Of a stretch of DNA of 64,000 nucleotides, positions 48,141 to 57,556 are shown in pieces. How positions within the stretch are numbered: position 1 is the stretch's first letter; the number at the start of each line of letters is the position of its first letter. This stretch comes from Bacteroidia bacterium (lineage in GTDB: Bacteria; Bacteroidota; Bacteroidia; UKL13-3), in NCBI GenBank assembly GCA_025454975.1, contig JALONK010000002.1, positions 109,971-173,970 on the forward strand, read 5' to 3'. Under the pieces are notes generated by a model. That model searched no databases. It was not told where the DNA came from and saw only the letters and a list, made by a program, of their open reading frames with translations. The position numbers were made by a program, and so were the translations under genes.

Positions 48141-49571
48141 TTATTGCCAACCACCACCTAATGCTTTATAAATATTAACAATGGCAATCCTTTGTCGTTT
48201 TTGAATATTAATAAACTCCAATTGTGTTTGCAATGAATTTTGTTGAGAGAATAAAACTTCTAAATAACCTGCTTTAGCAGACTTATATAGTTCCACAGCG
48301 GTTTCAACAGATTGTTTTAACACCTCAGCTTGTTGCTTTGTGAGGGTATGTATTTGTTGAAGATTTTCGATATTAGAAAGTTCACCTGCAACCTCAAGGA
48401 AGCTATTAAGTACAATCTTTTGATAATTATACATAGCGGCTAATTGATTAGCTGTTGCTTGAGAAAATTGTGCCTTAATGGCTCTACGGTTAATAATAGG
48501 GGCTGTAATTCCGGATAAAGCAGAATACATTATTGATTGTGGAGTTGTAAATAAGAATGCAGAAGCATAAGATTGAAGTCCAAGTGTTGCATTGATATTA
48601 AATGAAGGAAGAAAAAGCGCCTTAGAGGCTTTGAAATTAAATTTGCTTGCATTTAGAAGATGTTCTGCCTCTTTAATATCGGGGCGATTAGTAAGCATCA
48701 TTGAAGGGATACCAACCTTTATTACTGAAGGTAATGGGTTAAACAAGTCTTCATTAGACCTAACTATTTTTTGTGGATAACGACCCATTAACAAATTAAG
48801 GTTGTTCTCTACCATATTAATTTGTTGCAGCAGTTCATATTCCATAATCTGAGAACTAATTAATTGTGATTGGAATTGTTGTACGGCTAAATCGGTTGAA
48901 CGACCGACTTCTTTTTGAAAACTAATGACAGATAATGCCTCTTGTTGTTTTGCTATTGTTTGACGAATAATTAAAATTTCATTATCTAAACTTAACAATT
49001 CATAATACAGCTTACATATTTCTGCAATAAGAGTTGAAACTACAAAATTTCTACCTTCAACACTTGCGAGATAACTTGAAACAACCGATTTCTTTTGGTT
49101 TTTAATTTTCCCCCACACATCTATTTCCCAAGCAGTAGTTAACCCAACAAAATAATCCGGTAAATGAGTTGGAATGGTATCGCCGGGTGCAATTTCTGTA
49201 ACTCTATTACCGGCATCATCCATAGTATAAAATCCAAACTTGCGTTGAGAAAAATTTGCATTTGAATTGATGGTAGGTAATTGTGCGGCTTTAGCCATTT
49301 TTACTTGCGACTTATATGCCTCAATTTGTTGGAGGGCTATTTGTATATCAGCATTATTTTGCAACGCAATATCTATTAGTGTAATTAAATTAGAGTCAGC
49401 AAAAAATTCACGCCATTTAATATTTGCTATTGATATCGAATCATTAGACTGATTAAATGTTGACGGTAATTTTTTTTCCGGAATTGAAACATTATTGCGT
49501 AAAATTTTACAACTCACGATAAGTAATAATATGACGGCAGTGAATAAGCTTCGAATATTTTTTGTTTTCAT
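48141..49571 (-). CDS. Outer-membrane efflux factor, NodT/OprM (TolC) family
   Basis: The 476-aa protein has a lipobox (LLLIVSC, Cys21), like OprM-type lipoproteins. TolC-family features include IALQNNADIQIALQQIEAYKSQVKMAKA and the AWEIDVWGKIKNQKKS segment, and long alpha-helical hairpins with many Gln/Ala. It forms the outer-membrane channel for the RND pump encoded immediately upstream (1 bp gap). Third gene of the efflux operon. Confidence 0.94.
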   Translation of the reverse strand: MKTKNIRSLFTAVILLLIVSCKILRNNVSIPEKKLPSTFNQSNDSISIANIKWREFFADSNLITLIDIALQNNADIQIALQQIEAYKSQVKMAKAAQLPTINSNANFSQRKFGFYTMDDAGNRVTEIAPGDTIPTHLPDYFVGLTTAWEIDVWGKIKNQKKSVVSSYLASVEGRNFVVSTLIAEICKLYYELLSLDNEILIIRQTIAKQQEALSVISFQKEVGRSTDLAVQQFQSQLISSQIMEYELLQQINMVENNLNLLMGRYPQKIVRSNEDLFNPLPSVIKVGIPSMMLTNRPDIKEAEHLLNASKFNFKASKALFLPSFNINATLGLQSYASAFLFTTPQSIMYSALSGITAPIINRRAIKAQFSQATANQLAAMYNYQKIVLNSFLEVAGELSNIENLQQIHTLTKQQAEVLKQSVETAVELYKSAKAGYLEVLFSQQNSLQTQLEFINIQKRQRIAIVNIYKALGGGWQ

Positions 49572-49572
49572 C

Positions 49573-52500
49573 TTAAATATTTTCGGTTACAGGACTTTCA
49601 TTATTTCTATTGTTACTAAACTTTTCAGAGATGGTGGCAAACACAACATATAATCCTGGGATAATGATTACTCCGAATATGGTACCAAACAACATACCAC
49701 CGGCAGCGGCTGTGCCAATGGTTCGATTACCAACAGCACCGGCTCCGGAAGCAAGCATCAAGGGTATAAGGCCGGCAATAAACGCGAAGGAAGTCATCAA
49801 GATTGGCCTTAACCTTAGCTTAGCTCCTTCTAATGCTGACTGTATGACGCTCATTCCTTGGCTATGTTTTTGAGCGGCGAATTCCACAATCAATATTGCA
49901 TTTTTACCCAACAAACCAATGAGCATTAACATTGCTATTTGTGCATAGATATTATTTTCTAATCCTAATAAACTTAGCATAAGAAAGGCACCAAATATTC
50001 CTGTTGGAAGAGAAAATAAAACGGGCAAGGGTAAAAGAAAACTTTCATATTGACCTGAGAGAACGAGATAAATAAAGAGTAGACAGATCAAGAATATGAT
50101 AATACCTTCATTTCCTGCATTCACTTCATCACGTGAAATCCCTGCCCAATCTATATCATAACCACGGGGTAATTTTTCTTTAGCAGTTTTTTGAACTACA
50201 TCTAAAACACTACCACTACTCACGCCAATTTTTCCTTCACCATTTAGTTCGGCAGATGGAAACATATTATATCTTGTGAGTTGATCCACACCATAGGTTT
50301 TCTCAATTGTCATAAATGCGGATAGAGAAACCATTTCTCCTTTGTCATTCTTCACAAATAATTTTAACAAATCGTTAGGTAATGCGCGATATTCGGGTGA
50401 TGCTTGAACCATTACTTTATACATTTGCCCGAACCGAATAAAGTTACTTGCATATTCGCTACCTAATAAAGTTTGCAACGAACCCATAGCATTACTAATA
50501 GTAACTCCTTTCTGTGAAGCTTTATCTAAATCAATATGCAAAGTATATTGAGGAAAGCTTGCATCGAAAATGGTAAAAGCACTTGCAATTTCAGGCTGAG
50601 CCTTTAGATCGCTTATGAATTGCTTTACCACATGTTCCATTTTTTTGAAATCGCCACTTCCTGTTTTATCAAGCAATCTTAACTCAAAGCCACTTGCATT
50701 TCCGTAACCCGGAACGGCAGGAGGTGGGAAAAATTCTATTTGTGCATCTTTTAGATAGGTTGTTTTTTCTTCTAAAGTAGCGATTACTTCATTTACAGAA
50801 ACAGCTCTGTCTTTCCATGGTTTTAAGTTAATAAGAGCAGTACCATAAGTGGCACCGGTTCCATCAGAAAGTATATTGGTACCGGCTAGGGTAGAAACAC
50901 TTTCAACACCTTCTAGTTTTTCGGCTTCTTGTTGAATAAAATTGATGACCTCTTTAGTTCGTTCAAGAGTTGCCCCGGCAGGAGTAGTAACACTTGCATA
51001 AAAAGTACCTTGATCCTCATTTGGAATAAAACCTGTTGGTAAAACCTTACTCAATAATCCAATACCGAAACAAAACAACAGCAGCACACCAAATGTAATA
51101 ACTCGTCTGTTAATAATTATAGAGAGTAAGTTTTGATATCTCTCTTCCAAGTTTTCATACCATTGATTAAAATGTATAAAGAATTTAGAAACCATATTCA
51201 ACTTGTGTCCTTCGTTGTAATGATTTTTTAAAATAAGGGCACATAAAGCTGGTGCTAAAGTAAGCGCAACCACTCCTGAAAGTACAATGGCTATAGCAAG
51301 TGTTAGTGAAAACTGACGATAAAAAATCCCTGAGGGTCCACCCATAAAAGCAACCGGAATAAATACAGCCGACATAACTAACGTTATTGCAATTATGGCT
51401 CCACTAATTTCTTTCATTGCCTCTTTAGTGGCATCTAAAGCATTTAGGTTATTCCTTTTCATTTTTTCATGCACAGCCTCTACTACTACAATTGAATCGT
51501 CGACAACAATTCCTATTGCTAATACCAGTGCAAAAAGGGTGATTAGGTTTAAAGAAAATCCTAAAAACTGCATGAAAAAAAATGTACCAACCAATGAAAC
51601 AGGCACTGCTAATGCAGGAATTAATGTAGAGCGCCAATCTTGTAAAAACAGAAAGACCACCAACGCAACTAATAATAAAGCTTCGATAAATGTCTTTACA
51701 ACTTCATTAACCGACGCATCCATAAATCTTGATATATCATAACTTACTTCATAATTCATGCCTTTAAGAAATATAGATTCTTTAAGTTCACCAATACGTT
51801 TTTTAACATCCGCGATTACTTCTCTGGCATTAGATCCGGGTAGTTGTTTAAGCATAATAGCAGCACAAGGCTTTCCATTTAATTTAGCTTCTACATCAAA
51901 ATAAGTAGTTCCAAATTCAACATCAGCTATATCTTTAATTCGAAGCATTTGTCCATTTTCAGTGGCTTTAATCGGAATATTTTCATATTGATTTTTCGTA
52001 TTAAACTTACCGGTATATTTAATAGTGTATTGCAATGCTTGAGCAGCTTTGTCACTGCTTTCACCAATTTTACCCGGAGCTGCTTCAATATTTTGCTCTT
52101 GCAAAACACTTATAACATCATCAGTAGAAACGTTATAGGCAAGCATCCGATCGGGTTTCAGCCAAATGCGCATGGCATATTCTTTAGCTCCTACAATATC
52201 TGCAAAGCCAACTCCTTTAATACGCTTTAGTTCGGCGAGAATATTGATATCAACAAAATTGTAAAGAAATTTTTCATCGAGTAATGTATCCTCAGAATAG
52301 ATATTAAGATACATCAACATGGCATTTTCTTCTTTCGCAATTTTTACACCATTCTTTATAACTTCAGCCGGCAACTCTCCCATTACTGCACTTACTCTGT
52401 TTTGAACATTCACTCCCGCATCATTAGGATCAGTGCCGGTTTCAAATAAAATTTGAACCACTCCAACCCCATCATTACCTGCATCACTACTCATATACTT

Positions 52501-52725
52501 CATTCCGGGAACTCCATTTATCGCTCGTTCAAGCGGAACAATAGCTGCTTTAGTAACTGTTTCTGCATTTGCACCTGTGTATTCTACAGTAACGTTTACC
52601 TCGGGCGGAGCAACATTTGGAAATAAAGTCATAGGCAATTGAAACAATGATAATATGCCTAAAAACAAAATGACCATTGATATAACAATAGCCAAAATTG
52701 GACGATGAATAATCTTGGCTATCAT
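49573..52725 (-). CDS. RND multidrug efflux transporter, HAE1 (AcrB-like) family
   Basis: The 1050-aa inner-membrane pump has the standard RND plan: 12 membrane helices and two large periplasmic loops. The proton-relay Asp pair is present in GIVVDDSIVVVE, and the later Lys in GLLGKNAILIVEFA. HAE1 features include QLPMTLFPNVAPPEVNVTVEYTGA and ERAINGVPGMKYMSS. It exports hydrophobic drugs or toxic metabolites by proton exchange. It overlaps the adaptor gene by 4 bp (ATGA) and precedes the OprM-type channel gene. Confidence 0.96.
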   Translation of the reverse strand: MIAKIIHRPILAIVISMVILFLGILSLFQLPMTLFPNVAPPEVNVTVEYTGANAETVTKAAIVPLERAINGVPGMKYMSSDAGNDGVGVVQILFETGTDPNDAGVNVQNRVSAVMGELPAEVIKNGVKIAKEENAMLMYLNIYSEDTLLDEKFLYNFVDINILAELKRIKGVGFADIVGAKEYAMRIWLKPDRMLAYNVSTDDVISVLQEQNIEAAPGKIGESSDKAAQALQYTIKYTGKFNTKNQYENIPIKATENGQMLRIKDIADVEFGTTYFDVEAKLNGKPCAAIMLKQLPGSNAREVIADVKKRIGELKESIFLKGMNYEVSYDISRFMDASVNEVVKTFIEALLLVALVVFLFLQDWRSTLIPALAVPVSLVGTFFFMQFLGFSLNLITLFALVLAIGIVVDDSIVVVEAVHEKMKRNNLNALDATKEAMKEISGAIIAITLVMSAVFIPVAFMGGPSGIFYRQFSLTLAIAIVLSGVVALTLAPALCALILKNHYNEGHKLNMVSKFFIHFNQWYENLEERYQNLLSIIINRRVITFGVLLLFCFGIGLLSKVLPTGFIPNEDQGTFYASVTTPAGATLERTKEVINFIQQEAEKLEGVESVSTLAGTNILSDGTGATYGTALINLKPWKDRAVSVNEVIATLEEKTTYLKDAQIEFFPPPAVPGYGNASGFELRLLDKTGSGDFKKMEHVVKQFISDLKAQPEIASAFTIFDASFPQYTLHIDLDKASQKGVTISNAMGSLQTLLGSEYASNFIRFGQMYKVMVQASPEYRALPNDLLKLFVKNDKGEMVSLSAFMTIEKTYGVDQLTRYNMFPSAELNGEGKIGVSSGSVLDVVQKTAKEKLPRGYDIDWAGISRDEVNAGNEGIIIFLICLLFIYLVLSGQYESFLLPLPVLFSLPTGIFGAFLMLSLLGLENNIYAQIAMLMLIGLLGKNAILIVEFAAQKHSQGMSVIQSALEGAKLRLRPILMTSFAFIAGLIPLMLASGAGAVGNRTIGTAAAGGMLFGTIFGVIIIPGLYVVFATISEKFSNNRNNESPVTENI

Positions 52726-53840
52726 TTACTTTCTTGTTTAATGTTCAGTAAGTCAAAAGAAGATACAGTTTGAGTAGTCACTTTATCACCATCTTTTACC
52801 TTCTGTATCCCTTCATATATTATTTTAGCTGATTTGTCTAATGAGTGCTCAATCACATAAAAATGAGGCAGCCGTTCGATTGGAAATACCCTTTGTTGAA
52901 TTACAGTATTGTTGGCATTTACCAAAAACACATAAACATTTCCTTGAATTTCAAATGTTGATTTTTGAGGTATAAGCATTGCATTTTTTAGTTTCGTATT
53001 TAACAATACCTTTCCGCTTGCACCATGTTTAAGTAAATTATTTGGATTAGAAAATTTAGCCCTGAATGCTATATTTCCCGTACTTCGGTCAAATTCGCTT
53101 TCAGTTGTTTCTATAATTCCGGCTTGATCATAAAGAATTCCATTGGCAAGTATTAAAGAAACAAATTTTGATTTCCCATCACCTTTGGAAGAAACATGAT
53201 CTAAATAATCGCTTTCAGAAACATTGAAGTATGCAAACATTTCTTTATTGTTAGAGATGGTGGTAAGCAGAGTCCCTTCCTCTACTAAACTTCCGTCTTT
53301 TTTAGGAATACGATTGATTACTCCTTCAAACGGTGCTTTTATTTCTGCAAACGTAAGGTTAAGTTCTGCCTTTGCTTTATCACTCTCCGCTTCTTCAACT
53401 TGAGCCTTTAATGTTTCTAATTTAGCTGTTGCTAAATCAAATTCAGGCCTGCCAATAATTTTCTTTTCAAGCAGTTTTCTTGAATTATCTAATTCGATTT
53501 CTGCTGCTTTTAAATCTGCTAAAGCTTTCTTTAATACCGCTTTTGATTTTTGTAACTCTTGTTGATATTCTTTACTACTAATATTGAATAATGTTTGGCC
53601 TTGTCTTACATATTGTCCTTCATCTACCAAAATATTTTCAATAAACCCACTGAGGCGACTGCGAATTTCAACATTTTGCTTTGCATTAATTTCGGCTACA
53701 TATTCATTAGTAATAATGGTATCGGTTATTAATGGTGATATTACTTTATACTTTTCTTGTTGTTCATTTTCACTAGTTGTTGAGCATGATGCTAACATAA
53801 CAATAGCACAGACACTCAAAATGAATGTATTATTCTTCAT
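52722..53840 (-). CDS. RND periplasmic adaptor (membrane fusion protein)
   Basis: The 372-aa lipoprotein (LASC, Cys19) has the HlyD/AcrA layout: a lipoyl-like half (SRLSGFIENILVDEGQYVRQGQTLF), an alpha-helical hairpin (KKALADLKAAEIELDNSRKLLEKK), the second lipoyl half (IKAPFEGVINRIPKKDGSLVEEG), and beta-barrel and membrane-proximal domains. It bridges the pump and outer-membrane channel. First gene of the operon; a palindrome lies 32 bp upstream of the start. Confidence 0.95.
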   Translation of the reverse strand: MKNNTFILSVCAIVMLASCSTTSENEQQEKYKVISPLITDTIITNEYVAEINAKQNVEIRSRLSGFIENILVDEGQYVRQGQTLFNISSKEYQQELQKSKAVLKKALADLKAAEIELDNSRKLLEKKIIGRPEFDLATAKLETLKAQVEEAESDKAKAELNLTFAEIKAPFEGVINRIPKKDGSLVEEGTLLTTISNNKEMFAYFNVSESDYLDHVSSKGDGKSKFVSLILANGILYDQAGIIETTESEFDRSTGNIAFRAKFSNPNNLLKHGASGKVLLNTKLKNAMLIPQKSTFEIQGNVYVFLVNANNTVIQQRVFPIERLPHFYVIEHSLDKSAKIIYEGIQKVKDGDKVTTQTVSSFDLLNIKQESK

Positions 53841-53871
53841 TGCTTGATTATAGTTATATGATAAAAAAATA

Positions 53872-53884
53872 GCTTAGGCTAAGC
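53872..53884. promoter_or_regulatory. Palindromic operator candidate upstream of the RND operon
   Basis: GCTTAG-G-CTAAGC is a perfect 6-bp inverted repeat around one base, 32 bp before the adaptor ATG, where a repressor would block the promoter. No TetR or MarR gene is adjacent, so the regulator would be unlinked. Confidence 0.35.
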
Positions 53885-53937
53885 CTTGATGATGTAAAGA
53901 CCTAAATAAGTTTAGGCGAGAAATAATGAATGAAGAA

Positions 53938-54327
53938 TTAACCTTTGGGTGGTGGTGGGGTTAGCTCGGGATGGTATTGGGTTAAGAAGTTATCTCGATA
54001 ATAACTTTGTTTGTAAGCTATAAAAACTAATTGATTGATTGGGAATTTTAATGTGTTATCCATATAAGAGAAATCAATCCCCTTTTTAATGGAAAGTCCG
54101 TTATTTGAATCATCTGCATCACTTTCGTCATATTCAGCAATAGCGTTATTTATTTCCAAAACCTGTTCTAAAACAACCTCAACAACACTCTCTAAATCAT
54201 TGTATGTCAAGTCTTCGGGAACACTATCCGGTTTGTGGTCAGGATTATCCACGCTGCAATTAAATATATGCAGCGACATGATTAGCCAAAACAACCTGAA
54301 TACAATATGTTCGCGAATGATCTTCAT
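53938..54327 (-). CDS. Small exported hypothetical protein, possible lipoprotein
   Basis: The 129-aa protein from the ATG at 54327 (MKIIREHIVFRLFWLIMSLHIFNC) has a signal-like hydrophobic stretch followed by Cys24 and an acidic Asp/Glu-rich middle (EYDESDADDSN), ending PELTPPPPKG. An earlier start at 54369 would add 14 residues. No family recognised. It is 97 bp upstream of the efflux operon on the same strand and separated from it by the palindrome, so co-regulation is doubtful. Confidence 0.6.
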   Translation of the reverse strand: MKIIREHIVFRLFWLIMSLHIFNCSVDNPDHKPDSVPEDLTYNDLESVVEVVLEQVLEINNAIAEYDESDADDSNNGLSIKKGIDFSYMDNTLKFPINQLVFIAYKQSYYRDNFLTQYHPELTPPPPKG

Positions 54328-54788
54328 TTTACCTCGCAAATATATAAATTGAAAAATAAAACAAACCATAACATTTAAATCGCCAACAATTTCTTAACAA
54401 CAGTTAGCTTAAATACCCGGGGACTTTCATTAAAAATATTAATTATTAAGTTCCTTGTGTGTAATTAAAAAGTTAATGAAATTAAGAGAAGTAAAAAGCA
54501 CCATTAAATGTTACACTATAACTGATCATATCTGCTAAGAACATATTATAGTTTTATTTCATGTAAAAAATATTTTTCGTTTAAACCATGTTGTTTTAGG
54601 TAGAGAGACATAAAAAACAGCTTTAAAGCCTTGCTAAAAAAGACAGATGATTTAAGAAGTAAGTAAGAGCCTTAACAAATCATTTAATATTTGATGATAA
54701 CACGGTAAGACCTGATATAGCATAAAAAGGTAAAAGTCCGGCCGGGGAGAATAAATTAGTCTGTTGTTGATTTGTGCTTAAAATGGGA
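54328..54788. other. Gene-free left flank of the cassette array
   Basis: About 460 bp, AT-rich, with no ORF, integrase gene or attI-like site that I can recognise. The array begins at the box ending at 54795. Confidence 0.5.
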
Positions 54789-55012
54789 GGATAACACTCC
54801 GCTTTAGATTGCAGTATATGAAAACTTCTCACATAGGTATCCGAATATACTAATATCACTATTTAGTTTTTTCACAAATTGGCGTTTTCGGGCTTTGCGT
54901 TCGTGCGGGATTTCAAGGCCCAAAACTATCAACCCAAAACTAAAGTTGATCTGAAAAGCTGCACTTGAATTTAAGAACGTCAGCCCCCATTGGGGCAAAC
55001 GGTTGTTAGCGG
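54789..55012 (-). repeat. attC-like element 0, array edge
   Basis: Left box GGATAAC (54789-54795), right box GTTAGCGG (55005-55012). The stem pairs GGCGTTTTCGGGC near 54883 imperfectly with CCCCCATTGGGGCAAACGG. A 75-bp segment (54799-54873) between the left box and the stem is shared with element 4. The right box contains the stop codon of the DGQHR gene. Confidence 0.6.
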
Positions 55013-56079
55013 ATGTTTTTCTTCATTTCTAAAAAGAGGTCATTCGTTGCTTTTTGACCAGATGCACCAAAATTATTACTGTTTATAGTCCCATTCATAG
55101 ATTGAAGTCCTGATAATTTTTCAAAGAAGAAATCATAAGAAAGTGTTCCATTTTCAACTCCAACTAAAAACAATTCTCTGAATAACTTGATTTGAGCATT
55201 ATATCCAGTGGTCTTATTTAACAGGGAGTCATAATTAAGCCAATCTTTGTCTAAGATAATTTTTAACGCAGAGAAGTAATTTAGCAAAATTTTATATACA
55301 GATTTATGATCTCTGGACTTATAAAATTCCCAAAACATATATCTCTCAGCCTTATAGTCAAAGTCTTTAAATGATGGAAATTCTTTAGGATTTCTTGTTA
55401 AGTCATTTTTGATTCTATAATAATCTTTGTCCGGATATGTAATATCTAGCAAGGGTTTTACAAAAGCTGATAAAGAAATAATTCCTTTTTCACCTGAACC
55501 TAGCAGTCGAATGTTGTTGTACCAAGGTGATTCTTTGTCAAAATTGAATGATTGAGCAATTTCAATCATCATTTTTATTGGAGTATAGACTTTACTATCT
55601 AATTCAAGATTTAAATTATGTGATGGGTCTACTTTTGTTTGTTGTGAATTAATAGTAGAGAATATCTCCGCCTGCTGCTCAGTTTTTAAATCCTTAAAGA
55701 TTGCTATGATTAAATCAAAATTTTCTTTCTTATTATCTCTAAATCCTTCAACTCTATGTTGTCCGTCAATGATTGTAAATGTTGAATCTTCAATTAAAAG
55801 TTCAAGAGTTGATTCGTTTTCAGTTACAATAAAGTCAGAAGTGGTATTTACTATAATTGAATTCGGAAATGTTGCGTCAACTGTACTTAGATAACTTTTG
55901 ATTTGGTTTACCTTGTCAGAACGAAGTTCCCTTTGAATACCCAAAACTTCGTCATTATCAGCAATTCTTCTTCTGTCAACTGTCGACATTTTGAGAAGAG
56001 AATTAGGAGATATTTTGGCAACGTATATACTTCCTATTGGCTGAATGGCCTTGATTATATTTAGTTTAATTGTTTCCAT
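55006..56079 (-). CDS. DGQHR-domain protein (DndB-related), cassette I
   Basis: A 357-aa soluble protein with the diagnostic FTIIDGQHRVEGF (D105-R109), preceded by SNSLL/RDRRRIAD-like residues and followed by EQQAEIFSTINSQQTKVD. DGQHR proteins share a ParB/sulfiredoxin-like fold and include DndB, which regulates DNA phosphorothioation; many are found in defence islands. Here it sits in a cassette with a four-helix membrane protein whose 3' end overlaps this start by 14 bp. No dnd genes are present. The stop TAA is part of the attC-like box CGCTAAC. Anti-phage or stress function is inference. Confidence 0.8.
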   Translation of the reverse strand: METIKLNIIKAIQPIGSIYVAKISPNSLLKMSTVDRRRIADNDEVLGIQRELRSDKVNQIKSYLSTVDATFPNSIIVNTTSDFIVTENESTLELLIEDSTFTIIDGQHRVEGFRDNKKENFDLIIAIFKDLKTEQQAEIFSTINSQQTKVDPSHNLNLELDSKVYTPIKMMIEIAQSFNFDKESPWYNNIRLLGSGEKGIISLSAFVKPLLDITYPDKDYYRIKNDLTRNPKEFPSFKDFDYKAERYMFWEFYKSRDHKSVYKILLNYFSALKIILDKDWLNYDSLLNKTTGYNAQIKLFRELFLVGVENGTLSYDFFFEKLSGLQSMNGTINSNNFGASGQKATNDLFLEMKKNIR

Positions 56080-56602
56080 CTAGTTTGATTTTTTTGTTGC
56101 GAAATTTAGTTTCTTTTAAAGACTTGCTTTCATTTGCTCTCAATATGCCAAGCGCTTCAACTTCGTCATACTTACTAATAAGTCCTAAAAACAGTGCAAT
56201 AATGAATGTCGATGTTGCTCCAAACCTATAAATGTCCAAACTAAATATAGTAATCTTTTTTTCTGTTTCGATGACTGAAACGGTAAACAGTACAACTGTT
56301 ACAACAAAGGTTACAATATTTACAGTCTTTGCAAATCTTCGTTTGTTTAGTTTGTTTTTTTCAATCTCGCTCGTAAATGCCAAGTAGTATAACGATGTAT
56401 AAAAACAAGCATTAGTTACAATTATGATACTATAAATATTTAAAGTGTACTCAAACAAATTACCTTTAATACCCCAAATTATTCCGATGTTCACAATGGG
56501 AATTAGATATGAGAATAGTAACCAAATAAAAGTCTCTTTGACGGTCTTTGGAATATTTTCTATAAACAGTTTAAATCTGTCATAGTTCGAAATGTCTGTC
56601 AT
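56066..56602 (-). CDS. Four-helix membrane protein, partner of DGQHR gene, cassette I
   Basis: A 178-aa protein with four predicted membrane helices (about 24-44, 52-72, 95-113 and 124-142) and basic cytoplasmic ends (KETKFRNKKIKLDGNN). No family recognised. Its end overlaps the DGQHR gene start by 14 bp, so translation is coupled. A small membrane protein paired with a soluble sensor is a recurrent plan in abortive-infection systems, but no such activity is shown here. Confidence 0.7.
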   Translation of the reverse strand: MTDISNYDRFKLFIENIPKTVKETFIWLLFSYLIPIVNIGIIWGIKGNLFEYTLNIYSIIIVTNACFYTSLYYLAFTSEIEKNKLNKRRFAKTVNIVTFVVTVVLFTVSVIETEKKITIFSLDIYRFGATSTFIIALFLGLISKYDEVEALGILRANESKSLKETKFRNKKIKLDGNN

Positions 56603-56644
56603 TCTATGTTTATTATTAAATGCTATTGTTGTCTTTTAAATATC

Positions 56645-57102
56645 CGCAAACTAGTTTATCCCCGAAGCCAACTCTCGCTTATCATACCAATTATGGTCAT
56701 ATACACCAAACTTGCCTTCACTAGCGATTACATTCCCAATAAAATTTTCTACTTGTGTTTTTTCTATGGTATTCATTTGGGGTAATCGTATATATACGAG
56801 TACTAAGTAAGGAAAATAAAATTGAAATGGCAACTAAAATTATTGCTTGTAATAGAATCTAGTTATCGTATCATTTATCAAAAACGGTGGAGAATAATAA
56901 CTGCATTTGATGTTCAATAAAAACAATGCTATTAAGCAATTAGGAGAAGAACTGTAGGTGAGAAAACGCAACTCATCAGCATTTTTTAATTGGTTATACT
57001 ATACAATTTTTGAAGATTGAAAATGTGAAGGCAATTAATGAATGCAAATGTAATTTTTGCTTTTTTTAAATAATGTTGTGCAGTTGTCTCGCCTGTTATG
57101 TG
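56645..57102 (-). repeat. attC-like boundary element 1, long form with repeat copy A
   Basis: Left box CGCAAAC (56645-56651) complements the head of cassette I (GTTAGCGGAT) imperfectly; right box GTTATGTG is at 57095-57102. At 458 bp it is far longer than the other elements because it holds a 231-bp repeat (56724-56954). A long palindromic stem is not obvious, so this is weaker than the short elements. Confidence 0.45.
56724..56954. repeat. 231-bp direct repeat, copy A
   Basis: From GCGATTACATTCCCAATAAA to AGGAGAAGAACTG; matches 58173-58403 at roughly 85 percent by eye, same orientation. Each copy sits in a long boundary element flanking cassette II. A minus-strand frame in each keeps the residues FIGNVIA, but neither looks like a full gene. 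Confidence 0.75.
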
Positions 57103-57148
57103 CAGTTTTTCTCTAACTTAATTTGTTTATTTGTGCCCCCAAGAGCGA

Positions 57149-57538
57149 GTGAGTTTGAAACAAATATCTTTAGAAATCGTAACAGACTTTGTAAAACAAA
57201 GTGAGATCGAATTACAATCAACACATGATAGGCTTTGTTATCCAATTATTGAACGTATTTGTAAGAAAATGAGTATCGGTATTAAGTTTGCAGGTATAAA
57301 AGTTGATGATGATGTTATAATTGATGGTCATCATAGATATTTAGCATCCTTACTAGTAGGAATTACGCTTGATAGACACCCTTCTAACAAGACTTCTGCC
57401 ACAAAGATTTCGAATTGGAAAACAGTTGATTTTGTAGAGGAAGACTGGGACACAGAAGACGAAATACTGATACTAAATAAAAAAGATGCAGATTATAATG
57501 ACATGACAATTGAGGAGTTAAATGAATTACTTAAATAA
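57149..57538 (+). CDS. ParB-like protein with DGHHR motif, cassette II
   Basis: A 129-aa protein from the GTG at 57149 (MSLKQISLEIV); a TTG at 57131 is also in frame. The core VIIDGHHRYLASLLVGI (D59-R63) is the ParB/sulfiredoxin-like nucleotide-binding motif. The acidic tail (EEDWDTEDEILIL) is unlike chromosomal ParB. It may be a small ParB-fold enzyme or sensor. It is 18 bp upstream of the HAD gene and both point opposite to the other cassette genes. Confidence 0.7.
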   Translation: MSLKQISLEIVTDFVKQSEIELQSTHDRLCYPIIERICKKMSIGIKFAGIKVDDDVIIDGHHRYLASLLVGITLDRHPSNKTSATKISNWKTVDFVEEDWDTEDEILILNKKDADYNDMTIEELNELLK

Positions 57539-57556
57539 AATTCTTATGTTTGTAGT

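Noticed and set aside
54328..54788. attI site or integron integrase at the left edge of the array
   Set aside because: No tyrosine-recombinase frame occurs in the window and no attI-like sequence was recognisable.
54804..54998. 64-aa minus-strand frame in attC-like element 0
   Set aside because: It coincides with the palindromic element and the 75-bp shared segment; no sign of protein conservation.
55006..56079. A complete Dnd phosphorothioation system
   Set aside because: Only the DGQHR-type protein is present; no dndA, C, D or E genes are nearby.
56651..56833. 60-aa frame in boundary element 1, with a similar 61-aa frame at 58100-58285
   Set aside because: Both follow from the 231-bp repeat; only FIGNVIA is shared and both ends differ, so they are more likely shadows than a gene family.
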